Assembly: GCA_013335665.1 (NCBI GenBank)
Contig: JAAXVE010000048.1
Location: forward strand, 1 to 6,339
Source of the DNA: Candidatus Falkowiibacteriota bacterium
GTDB taxonomy: Bacteria; Patescibacteriota; Patescibacteriia; Patescibacteriales; GWE2-39-37
Length of the DNA: 6,339 nucleotides
Direction: 5' to 3'
Under the pieces are notes generated by a model. It worked only from the letters and a program-made list of their open reading frames with translations, ran no database searches and was not told where the DNA came from. Below, piece after piece: positions 1-5,611 of the stretch. Each line of letters begins with the position of its first letter. Within the stretch, counting starts at the first letter, position 1. Both the position numbers and the translations under genes were made by a program.

Positions 1-2810
1 CCCATCTTGACTGCATCCCGCAAAACGCGCTTCTTTTCGCCCCTTTCTTCCGGGATAATCGGGTCAATCACGTTCTCTTTCACCAAAGCCAAAAGGAAAG
101 CAAAAAGCATGGCTAAAAATAAAATCAAAACAACATACCCCAAAAAATGGGACAAAATTGATTTCATGTGAAAAATCTTAAGGCTCTCGACGCCATCATA
201 CCCCGAATAATAAGACGACAACCCATTCAAAGATGTCACTAACGACACTGCCACCCCAGGCAAAGAATACAAAAGCCCTTTGCGCCAAACAATCAAGCCA
301 TCGCGATTCAGTCGCAAATATGAGACCACTGTATAGACCAAGAAGCAAAGCATCAAGATGAAGCCGACCACGCCCACGATAAAATTTCTAATGCCGGACT
401 TTGAATTATCGCGATACCAAGATTCAGGAATGTAAACGTACTTTGAAAAATTACCGACCTCATCACCCCTGATGTACACTGAAGCTCGCAATGACCCGTC
501 GCCAAGGTCGAAACTGCCTTCTTTAAAGACAACTGAATAATCCATCCTTTCATTCTTCTTGTTTTCAACCACTTCAACGAGCGAGTACTTGGAAAAATCC
601 AAATCCTTCCGACTCTTCAAATAAGTTTCTGCCAACTGCTGCGCGTCTGACTTTGACAAGCTTGCACCCTTTTGCACTTCAGGAATGGGATGGTCAAAAC
701 TATACAAATCGCCGTTAATCAGCATGGTTATGAGGTAGCCCTCTTTTTCCATTGGCTTGAAATACCTAACCTCCCACAGATACGCCGGTATTTGCTTTTC
801 AAAAATCATCTTTAGTTTATCCTTGCCTCCCGGCAAATCAAGCAGATAGCTTTGATCGTCTTCTGAAAAATTGGCATAATATGACGTCGTCCGCATATAC
901 TGTCCCGGTTCAATGCCTCTTTCCTTGAGATAATTGTCGGACAACGCCATGATTTCGTTCCGGCTTTTGCTTTTTCCAAGTGATGGCAAGAAAGGATCAT
1001 CTGGGGAGAACTGTACGATTGCATACGCGACAACACCGAGCACCAACATGACCGCCAAGCCGATGTTAAACTTATGACTCAGTATTTTATATTCCATCAA
1101 TCTTATGATTTTTTTCTCTTTAGCCACTTTTCGATTCGCCAATTTTTCTGAAATCTCTGAATTGCTTACTGTAACCGCTGTCTGGCGGCGCCTCAAAACT
1201 CCGATTAAAACCATAAGCATGATCGGCACGCAAAACATTGCAACGGATAAGACTTTATCTATGGCGTTGCCTTTGATCAAATACTGCAATGTCAACAATG
1301 AGTTCAGCGTGAAATGAGCCGTAATCGAGGTTAAGATGCCATAACGCAAATACAAGAAAGAAAAAAACAGGCCAACTGGCAACAGCTCCAAGCCACGTGC
1401 AAAAAATGGCTGTTGAGGATAAGAGCTATGCAAGAAAGCCCAGATCAATGAAGAGACCAACGCTGCCAGCCAGGTTTTTTTCAAGATCTTCGAAAGAAAA
1501 GTAATGCCAAAAAGCCGGAAGGTAATCTCTTCAGATATGGCTGGCAGCAACCCCGCGGCAAAAATGTATGCCCAAGGCGCCAATCCGGAGAAGGCATCGA
1601 TCGTCAGGACATCGGATGGCACCCAGAAATTGAATTTACGGACAATCAAATAGTAAGCCACTTGATAGGCGGCAATGACAAAACCTGATAAAAATCCGAC
1701 AAACAAGGCTTGCAAATATCTGCTATCGCTAAAAAAAGCTTTGGAAAAAATATTTTCAAGCGACGGTTTGTCCGGATTAGCCTCACGGAAATATGATTCG
1801 CAAACCAAAATCAAAAGCCAGGTTCCCAATCCGGCCATAACCGGAGCAAGCAAACCAAAAAACACTTGGGTAGCAATGAAGTTGCTCCAAGTATCAAGCG
1901 TGTCGTAACCGCTGTAAATAGTCGGAATGGAATTGATAATCAATAATAAGGTAACTCCGCCAGTAACGCATGCAACTTTTAACGCAAACTTGTAATCAAA
2001 CTGGCGATTCTTGAATCTCCTGATAAAAACAACGAACAATGGCAGATACAATACCAGAAACAGCGACACTTCCGCCACCGCTTGTGCTGCCTTGTTCTTA
2101 GCATAGTTTGCACTCTCTTGTCTGGTCCATGCTTCCGGTATTTTTAAGTAAGTGCTGAAGCTGGCCACCTGATCACCATCAATCTCGATCAACAAACGCT
2201 TCTTAGCGTCTTGAATATTGATATTTTTCGCCTCCCATGAAAAAGTATAGTCAATCCTCTTCCCGCGGTCATTCGAATCCTTCTCGATCAAGTCGTACTG
2301 GCTCAGGTCATCATAATAATTTTTCCTGACAAAACCCTCTGCAATCGCTTGAGCTTCCGCTTCAGAAAGTTTAGCGCCTTCCTTTTCGTCAGGAATAATG
2401 CGTGAAAAAGATGAGAATCTTCCAAGATTATCAAAGGCAATGGAATACTCCTCCTGATCGCTCGGAATGAAAAAACGAGTTTCAAAACCCCAAGTATCAA
2501 TATCGTTATTCAATAACGTTCCCGCCTCTTTAGGCCCCAGGGTTTTGTCAAGATAATGCATCGCTTGTGATGAGCTGATGAACTCAGTAACTTTCTTATA
2601 CTTTCCTGAATCAACCCTTTGAGCCGACAAAAAATCATTTGCCTTTTTTTCTGACCCTTTTCTGTCAATCTTCATTTCCATGCCGATTTCCGGGTAAGCC
2701 TTGGATTTATTCAATTCAAAAAAGATAAACGAAAAAGCGGCCAAGCAGGCTAAGGCCGCAAAATAAAGCACCCCCTTCTTGTTGCTCTTAAAAAAACTAG
2801 CGTAGTCCAT
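1..2810 (-). CDS. CPBP-family intramembrane protease with tandem-duplicated module (3' end beyond window)
   Basis: 936 complete codons run from the ATG at 2810 to the window edge with no stop. The first module has a membrane anchor at residues about 12-33 and a large, probably extracytoplasmic domain at about 34-243. Helices follow near 244-263, 276-295 and 317-340, and then a CPBP core. The core carries the hallmark motifs of the CAAX/Rce1-like glutamic protease family: EExxxR (E427, E428, R432), FLH (H461) and HFTLN (H499, N503). A basic linker (540-580) leads into a second copy: anchor 581-601, the same type of outer domain, then helices up to about 910. Landmarks recur at a fixed offset: LSEAEAQ 148/LSKSDAQ 718, PEAW 225/PESW 795, SGYD 300/SGYD 869. 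Known CPBP members cleave membrane or prenylated proteins, or act in bacteriocin immunity and signalling; the substrate here is unknown. The SD is weak (AGAGA about 15 nt upstream). The open frame, the motifs and the repeat agree well, so the family call is strong. Confidence 0.93.
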   Translation of the reverse strand, partial: MDYASFFKSNKKGVLYFAALACLAAFSFIFFELNKSKAYPEIGMEMKIDRKGSEKKANDFLSAQRVDSGKYKKVTEFISSSQAMHYLDKTLGPKEAGTLLNNDIDTWGFETRFFIPSDQEEYSIAFDNLGRFSSFSRIIPDEKEGAKLSEAEAQAIAEGFVRKNYYDDLSQYDLIEKDSNDRGKRIDYTFSWEAKNINIQDAKKRLLIEIDGDQVASFSTYLKIPEAWTRQESANYAKNKAAQAVAEVSLFLVLYLPLFVVFIRRFKNRQFDYKFALKVACVTGGVTLLLIINSIPTIYSGYDTLDTWSNFIATQVFFGLLAPVMAGLGTWLLILVCESYFREANPDKPSLENIFSKAFFSDSRYLQALFVGFLSGFVIAAYQVAYYLIVRKFNFWVPSDVLTIDAFSGLAPWAYIFAAGLLPAISEEITFRLFGITFLSKILKKTWLAALVSSLIWAFLHSSYPQQPFFARGLELLPVGLFFSFLYLRYGILTSITAHFTLNSLLTLQYLIKGNAIDKVLSVAMFCVPIMLMVLIGVLRRRQTAVTVSNSEISEKLANRKVAKEKKIIRLMEYKILSHKFNIGLAVMLVLGVVAYAIVQFSPDDPFLPSLGKSKSRNEIMALSDNYLKERGIEPGQYMRTTSYYANFSEDDQSYLLDLPGGKDKLKMIFEKQIPAYLWEVRYFKPMEKEGYLITMLINGDLYSFDHPIPEVQKGASLSKSDAQQLAETYLKSRKDLDFSKYSLVEVVENKKNERMDYSVVFKEGSFDLGDGSLRASVYIRGDEVGNFSKYVYIPESWYRDNSKSGIRNFIVGVVGFILMLCFLVYTVVSYLRLNRDGLIVWRKGLLYSLPGVAVSLVTSLNGLSSYYSGYDGVESLKIFHMKSILSHFLGYVVLILFLAMLFAFLLALVKENVIDPIIPEERGEKKRVLRDAVKM
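3..1070 (-). repeat. Internal protein duplication, module 2 (cut by window edge)
   Basis: Second copy, residues 581-936. It matches module 1 at a constant offset of 569-570 residues. Examples are NFSKYVYIPESWYRDNS against SFSTYLKIPEAWTRQES, and YYSGYD against IYSGYD. With this offset, a second EExxxR would fall near residues 997-1002, about 60 residues outside the window. Whether the second catalytic core exists cannot be seen here. Confidence 0.85.
1086..2777 (-). repeat. Internal protein duplication, module 1 (complete)
   Basis: This is the first of two homologous modules of about 570 residues in the protease gene, residues 12-575. It holds the membrane anchor, the outer domain, the middle helices and the CPBP catalytic core. 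The match to module 2 is at protein level only, and the nucleotide sequences have diverged, which points to an old duplication rather than a recent one. Confidence 0.85.
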
Positions 2811-2848
2811 ATTTTTTAATGTTATTTCTCTGCATAAATATATAAATA

Positions 2849-2877
2849 ATTATACCACAAAATAAGCCGCAGTTTTG
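2849..2877 (-). promoter_or_regulatory. Extended -10 promoter of the CPBP protease gene
   Basis: On the minus strand, TGGTATAAT (2857-2849) is a perfect extended -10. No good -35 exists at 17 nt (CAAAAC at 2877-2872), as is common when the TGn extension is present. The predicted start of transcription near 2842 leaves a leader of about 30 nt. The motif TTTGTGGTAT also occurs ahead of the SGNH hydrolase gene. Confidence 0.65.
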
Positions 2878-2889
2878 ACGCTGCGGCTT
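2859..2889 (-). terminator. Intrinsic terminator of the three-gene operon
   Basis: A perfect 9-bp stem AAGCCGCAG/CTGCGGCTT (2889-2881 and 2872-2864) with an 8-nt loop is followed on the minus strand by ATTTTG. It starts 4 nt after the stop of the 92-aa gene. On the plus strand the stem is followed by TTTTA, but no plus-strand gene reaches it. Its downstream arm and loop overlap the -35 region of the protease promoter. Confidence 0.85.
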
Positions 2890-2893
2890 TTAC

Positions 2894-3172
2894 TTATGCC
2901 ACGATCTGCTCGCGGCTAAGAAGGACGTCAGGAATTTTGAAAGTTGGCTGAGTGGTTTTCGGCGGCTCATTGAGAGCCTTGCCATGCTGGTCGACAGCAA
3001 CCTGCCGGTAACGGATTCTGCCGTCACAGATATTCCGCTCAAGCCACTGGCCCGAAGTGTCCCAACCGTTAACCACGCGCAACCAGTACGTCCCATCCGG
3101 ATCGCGTGAAAGCTCAAACTCTCCTTCATGTCCAGGATAAGTAATCCAAACGTGATTTTGCTCATTGCTCAT
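2894..3172 (-). CDS. Hypothetical protein, 92 aa, last gene of small operon
   Basis: I do not recognise the family. The product is hydrophilic, with no signal peptide or membrane segment, rich in aromatic and charged residues (YWLRVVNGWD at about 29-38, RIRYRQVAVD at about 52-61), and has a single Cys at 49. The beta-prone, Trp-rich pattern would suit a small folded domain. The ATG at 3172 is preceded by AAGGA with an 8-nt spacer, which supports this start. The gene overlaps the end of the upstream 120-aa gene by 11 nt, a sign of translational coupling, and ends in TAA directly before a terminator. An overlapping reading frame in another phase over the same bases is only a shadow: it lacks its own SD and has low-complexity composition. 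Confidence 0.8.
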   Translation of the reverse strand: MSNEQNHVWITYPGHEGEFELSRDPDGTYWLRVVNGWDTSGQWLERNICDGRIRYRQVAVDQHGKALNEPPKTTQPTFKIPDVLLSREQIVA

Positions 3173-3524
3173 GATTTTTTTCCTTTCCGACCTTATGACG
3201 CCTGTCGATCAAGTCTTTCAAGTCACTTTTGGGGACTTGCTTCACTTTGACGACAAAGTCGTCCCAGCCCTCAGTAAAGGGATAATCAGTTTGCGCCTTT
3301 TTGAGAATCATCTCCTTGGCCGCCTTTTCATTTTCGGCAATAGTGTAGTCCATGGAAAAAACTTGATCTCTTCCGTAATACTTTTTGCGGGATACATCCA
3401 TGCGGTTGACCGACTCACGCTCGATGCGAATCAAACCGATGTAGAGCTCGGCAGCCCAAGCGACACTGTTTGTTACGGAAAACAACACGACGACAGCAAC
3501 AAGACATTTGATGGTCCTTTTCAT
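3162..3524 (-). CDS. Secreted/periplasmic hypothetical protein, 120 aa, with signal peptide
   Basis: The N-terminus is a classic Sec signal: basic MKRTIK, a hydrophobic core at residues 7-18, and an AWA site with likely cleavage after A24. The product is therefore exported, leaving a mature chain of about 96 residues. No lipobox is present, since the only Cys (7) lies before the core. The mature part is charged and looks alpha/beta, with KKYYGRD near 47-53 and a Lys/Arg-rich C-terminal tail that may be flexible. No family was recognised. The start is fixed by AAAGGAGAGG, whose AGGAG sits 9 nt from the ATG. It lies 23 nt downstream of the 82-aa gene and overlaps the 92-aa gene by 11 nt, so the three are co-transcribed. 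Confidence 0.82.
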   Translation of the reverse strand: MKRTIKCLVAVVVLFSVTNSVAWAAELYIGLIRIERESVNRMDVSRKKYYGRDQVFSMDYTIAENEKAAKEMILKKAQTDYPFTEGWDDFVVKVKQVPKSDLKDLIDRRHKVGKEKNHEQ

Positions 3525-3547
3525 TCTGCACCTCTCCTTTTGTCGGC

Positions 3548-3796
3548 TTAAGCCGTGTAATCGACTGACGAATTGTCAGAAAAATACATCACTCTGCTGC
3601 CGTCGGCGAAAATGACATCATCTACAACGTCACAGTCTGGAAATTCCAGCATCGCCATGATTATGGCATCTTCGATTGCCATGCCGGAGTTTACTGCCGT
3701 CTCGATGCACGAGACGAACCCCATCGCCTGTTTGACCGCTTCCGGTCCAGCTTCCTTCAATCCTCGCTTATCAATGTGCACGACCAATGCTGCCAT
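3548..3796 (-). CDS. Hypothetical protein, 82 aa, first gene of small operon
   Basis: I do not recognise this protein. It is small and acidic, with a mostly helical first half (about residues 11-50, Ala/Met-rich) and a short C-terminal part (DDVIFADGSRVMYFSDN, about 59-75) that looks like a beta hairpin. It has Cys at 30 and 55 and no signal peptide, so it is probably cytoplasmic. A G-rich SD (AGGGGGGG) lies about 6 nt before the ATG, with AGGA even closer. It is the first gene after a strong promoter, with a leader of about 60 nt, and is followed after 23 nt by the secreted 120-aa gene. Confidence 0.78.
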   Translation of the reverse strand: MAALVVHIDKRGLKEAGPEAVKQAMGFVSCIETAVNSGMAIEDAIIMAMLEFPDCDVVDDVIFADGSRVMYFSDNSSVDYTA

Positions 3797-3864
3797 TTCC
3801 TGCCCCCCCTCATATAAGTTGATTTACACTGCAAAATAACTTTTGACAACAAAAGTAACTGTAC

Positions 3865-3893
3865 ATCATAGCATAAATATGCTTTTTTGTCAA
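3865..3893 (-). promoter_or_regulatory. Sigma70 promoter of the three-gene operon
   Basis: On the minus strand, TTGACA (3893-3888) is a perfect -35. A spacer of exactly 17 nt and TATGAT (3870-3865) follow, and the -10 is extended by TGC. Transcription should start near 3858. This is the best promoter in the window. Confidence 0.85.
3871..3882. promoter_or_regulatory. Candidate operator dyad inside the promoter spacer
   Basis: The spacer of the operon promoter contains GCATA-2nt-TATGC, a 5-bp inverted repeat directly next to the -10. A wider pair, TTTGACA (3842-3848) and TGTCAAA (3888-3894), flanks the promoter in inverted orientation. This layout could bind a dimeric repressor. It is short enough to arise by chance, so the call is tentative. 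Confidence 0.3.
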
Positions 3894-3946
3894 ATAAAAC
3901 CACTTTTTAACCACTGCCTTAAAATATAAAAAAGTATTTAATTTAA

Positions 3947-4114
3947 CTAAAAAAATAGCCGCATCAGTTTCCTGTGCGGCATACATAGTTTTACTTGTAG
4001 ATGCAGTCTTTTCACTTCTTCAATTACCTGATTGATCTTACTACCACATTTATCTGCCCAAGGTAAATGGTCTTGTAAATTTCTCCTTGTGATAATGCTG
4101 AGGCGTTCAACCTT
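3947..4114 (-). pseudogene. Possible frameshifted C-terminal tail of the 140-aa gene
   Basis: Just past the TGA of the 140-aa gene, the +1 frame is open for 55 codons and reads as plausible protein: ERLSIITRRNLQDHLPW, then a charged amphipathic helix (KINQVIEEVKRL). No ATG, GTG or TTG lies near its beginning, so it cannot easily be a separate gene. Skipping one T in GGT-TGA would join it to the upstream frame and give about 192 aa. Possible causes are a genuine inactivating indel, a sequencing error or a programmed +1 shift. The frame runs through the terminator hairpin to a TAG in its T-run, which suggests that its last part is not native. It could also be chance. Together with the operon promoter and the terminator it accounts for the 310-nt gap without a clear gene at 3797-4106. 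Confidence 0.33.
3949..3980 (-). terminator. Intrinsic terminator downstream of the 140-aa gene
   Basis: On the minus strand, GCCGCACAG, the tetraloop GAAA, then CTG-A-TGCGGC form a 9-bp stem with one bulged A. TA and seven T follow (3955-3949). It lies about 127 nt after the stop codon of the 140-aa gene, an unusually long 3' tail, part of which may be lost coding sequence. Confidence 0.85.
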
Positions 4115-4529
4115 CTATAATTATCACTTCACTATTGACAATTACTGGCACAAACTGCTTGAAGGAGCGGCAAAATAGCTCTAACACCTTCAAATGCGAC
4201 TTGGGCTCATAGCTCGGGTCTTGCGAAAAAATAAAAACGTGAGCAAGCAGCATTTCAAAACCAATGAACATGGGAAACGGGATTACCTCCTTGAGTAGAA
4301 TCGCATTTTCTTTCATGATCATGACTTCGGCCAACACCATTGGTACGAAAACGTTTTTCAGCTCATTGCAAGGCACCTGCCTTGCGAAAACCTCCATTTC
4401 GACTGTTTTAGGCCAGAAATGAAGAGATTCAAACCAGCCTCTTACTGTTACCCTGACCTTTTTGCATATTTCCGGCAATCCGGTCTCTTCATTAATTCGC
4501 AACGCGTCACATTCTCTCATTAGCCACAT
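4107..4529 (-). CDS. Hypothetical protein, 140 aa
   Basis: No family was recognised. The protein has a charged N-terminal third (EICKKVRVTVRGWFESL at about 20-36) and a hydrophobic middle (about 59-98) with LLKEVIPFPMFIGFEMLLAHVFIF. That segment could be a buried core or one weak membrane segment. A beta-rich end, FVPVIVNSEVIIIEG, follows. The ending is abrupt: the chain stops in a strand-like run, and the next frame continues with plausible protein, so the gene may be truncated by a frameshift. The longest start (4529) lies only 2 nt from a full AAAGGAGGT. The in-frame ATG at 4520 has an 11-nt spacer and may be the true start (137 aa). It is transcribed alone, with a terminator at 3949-3980. 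Confidence 0.72.
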   Translation of the reverse strand: MWLMRECDALRINEETGLPEICKKVRVTVRGWFESLHFWPKTVEMEVFARQVPCNELKNVFVPMVLAEVMIMKENAILLKEVIPFPMFIGFEMLLAHVFIFSQDPSYEPKSHLKVLELFCRSFKQFVPVIVNSEVIIIEG

Positions 4530-4530
4530 T

Positions 4531-4539
4531 ACCTCCTTT
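4531..4539 (-). promoter_or_regulatory. Ribosome binding site bearing on the start of the 140-aa gene
   Basis: AAAGGAGGT is the strongest SD in the window but sits too close to the first ATG (2 nt) and somewhat far from the second (11 nt, start at 4520). Neither spacing is ideal. Start choice therefore rests on protein alignment. Confidence 0.6.
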
Positions 4540-4557
4540 GGATGTGATTAGACTACA

Positions 4558-4594
4558 ATTTTATCTAAAAAGCGTTACTTGACGAAACAAGTAA
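4558..4594 (-). promoter_or_regulatory. Upstream control region of the 140-aa gene: 20-bp dyad and weak promoter
   Basis: TTACTTG (4575-4581) and CAAGTAA (4588-4594) form a perfect 7-bp inverted repeat around a 6-nt centre. The centre overlaps the weak -35 TCGTCA (4585-4580), which lies 16 nt from TAAAAT (4563-4558) on the minus strand. A second -10-like TATTAT (4599-4594) touches the dyad but has no -35 at proper distance. The dyad may be an operator, or a hairpin if transcription starts upstream. Confidence 0.35.
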
Positions 4595-4628
4595 TAATAC
4601 AAACTAGCATCGCGGTTCTTTTTAGTCA

Positions 4629-4667
4629 ATGCACGCTATTAAAATGCCTGAGCCTATCGTGCATTTT
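4629..4667 (-). terminator. Weak terminator-like hairpins after the SGNH hydrolase gene
   Basis: Two overlapping inverted repeats share one arm: AAAATGC/GCATTTT (4667-4661 with 4647-4641) and ATGCACG/CGTGCAT (4664-4658 with 4635-4629). Only one can form at a time. Neither has a clean T-run after the stem, so termination here is probably partial and read-through into the 140-aa gene is possible. Confidence 0.3.
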
Positions 4668-5415
4668 ACTTGTCGAGATGATTGAAGATGATTTGCGACC
4701 AAACTTCATATCCCGTTTCAGATGGATGGAAGTCATCGGCTGCATAATAAGGCCCTGTGTGGTCGGCATATTGTTCTGTCGGTGTAGTCAGATCTATGTA
4801 GTTGATCTTATATTTAGCAGCCAACTCTTTTATGTCCTTGTTGAATCTAATAATCTTATAATCATAATAAAAGCGATAAGGCGGCCATAACAGCGAGTCG
4901 GGACCAATAAACGGTATGCTAACCACGTTTATCTTGGCGCTTGTCTGCGTCTTTAACCGTTTTATCAATGCCTCGTAGTTCTGTATAAAAGTCGCCTCAC
5001 TCACATTGCCGTGTACATCATTGGTGCCAATAAGCAAAGTGACGACATCGGGCTTAGCCTCTATGGCCTTGCCGACTAAATCGTTAACCACGTGACTCGT
5101 GCGTGCACCAGGATATGAAAAATTAAGATGGGTTACCTTTATCGAACTGCCAGCCATCTTCCCTGCCACCAAATAAGGATAAGACTGCTCATAAGCTGCG
5201 ACGCCTACGCCGGAGGTCAGACTGTCACCAATCGCTGCATAAACTATGCCGGATGATGATGTTGCACTGTCATTAAAGACGTAAATATGGCGGTTATCAC
5301 TAGGTTTAAGGTGCGAAATGGTAATCCGACGATAGATCTGCCAATGTGCGAAAAAAAGATAAACGACCGCAACAGCAACTGTTGCCAAAAATGTTTTTAA
5401 TAAGATTTTAAGCAT
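4666..5415 (-). CDS. Membrane-anchored GDSL/SGNH hydrolase, 249 aa
   Basis: All SGNH blocks are visible: GDSL with nucleophile S65 (AAIGDSLTSGVG, 61-72), oxyanion Gly103 (YPGARTS), GTND with N132 (130-133), and the DxxH pair D227/H230 (DDFHPSETGY). The family hydrolyses esters or lipids or removes acetyl groups from carbohydrates; the substrate cannot be told from sequence. An N-terminal hydrophobic segment at residues 4-22 without a clear cleavage site suggests a signal anchor, with the catalytic domain outside the membrane. The length is normal for the family. The spacing of the blocks and the intact catalytic residues argue for an active enzyme. The start at 5415 has only a poor SD. Its own extended -10 promoter lies about 45 nt upstream, and the gene is divergent from the 164-aa gene. 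Confidence 0.93.
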   Translation of the reverse strand: MLKILLKTFLATVAVAVVYLFFAHWQIYRRITISHLKPSDNRHIYVFNDSATSSSGIVYAAIGDSLTSGVGVAAYEQSYPYLVAGKMAGSSIKVTHLNFSYPGARTSHVVNDLVGKAIEAKPDVVTLLIGTNDVHGNVSEATFIQNYEALIKRLKTQTSAKINVVSIPFIGPDSLLWPPYRFYYDYKIIRFNKDIKELAAKYKINYIDLTTPTEQYADHTGPYYAADDFHPSETGYEVWSQIIFNHLDK

Positions 5416-5459
5416 ATCTTAATTAGAGCTCTTGTAGAAAAATTCATTAACCTCTAACT

Positions 5460-5488
5460 ATCATACCACAAATACTATACGGATAAAA
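5460..5488 (-). promoter_or_regulatory. Extended -10 promoter of the SGNH hydrolase gene
   Basis: TGGTATGAT (5468-5460 on the minus strand) is an extended -10. The hexamer 17 nt upstream, TTTTAT (5488-5483), is a poor -35. The stretch TTTGTGGTAT is identical to that in the protease promoter at 2851-2860. Predicted leader: about 38 nt. Confidence 0.6.
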
Positions 5489-5546
5489 AAATGGAGCCTA
5501 TGCAATATTTTTTATTATGTCCGCAACGGAAAAACATACATAACCT

Positions 5547-5575
5547 TCTTCATGCCTTTTTAATGTGGTTATACT
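5547..5575 (+). promoter_or_regulatory. Probable promoter of the 164-aa gene
   Basis: TATACT (5570-5575) is a good -10, about 40 nt ahead of the supported start codon. The -35 at 17 nt spacing (TCTTCA) matches the consensus at only three positions. No better candidate is seen in the 206-nt divergent gap. Confidence 0.4.
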
Positions 5576-5611
5576 TGAATTATTAATAGAAAAGCTTCAT
5601 ATCTCGAATTT

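Noticed and set aside
1105..1908. Plus-strand open frames opposite the protease gene
   Set aside because: They lie antisense to a continuous 936-codon frame with clear motifs, have no SD, and read as low-complexity sequence.
2797..2835. 12-codon upstream frame overlapping the protease start
   Set aside because: It has no SD and no sign of a regulatory peptide; an ATG arises easily in this AT-rich leader.
3165..3551. 128-codon plus-strand frame across the operon
   Set aside because: It is the mirror of the 120-aa secreted protein gene, which has a signal peptide, an SD and an operon context; the plus frame has none of these.
3843..3872. Plus-strand promoter starting with TTGACA at 3843
   Set aside because: No acceptable -10 lies 16-18 nt downstream and no plus-strand gene follows.
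4050..4109. UGA read as glycine (code 25), extending the 140-aa gene by 18 codons
   Set aside because: No other gene here has an in-frame internal TGA, including 936 codons of the protease, and the secreted-protein gene also ends at TGA.
4650..5501. Direct repeat GAGCCTAT on both sides of the SGNH hydrolase gene
   Set aside because: Only 8 bp match exactly (4650-4657 and 5494-5501); many such pairs are expected by chance, and no transposase or longer repeat is present.
5486..5513. A-run/T-run inverted repeat in the divergent gap as a bidirectional terminator
   Set aside because: The stem would be entirely A-T with a 14-nt loop, and no gene ends there.
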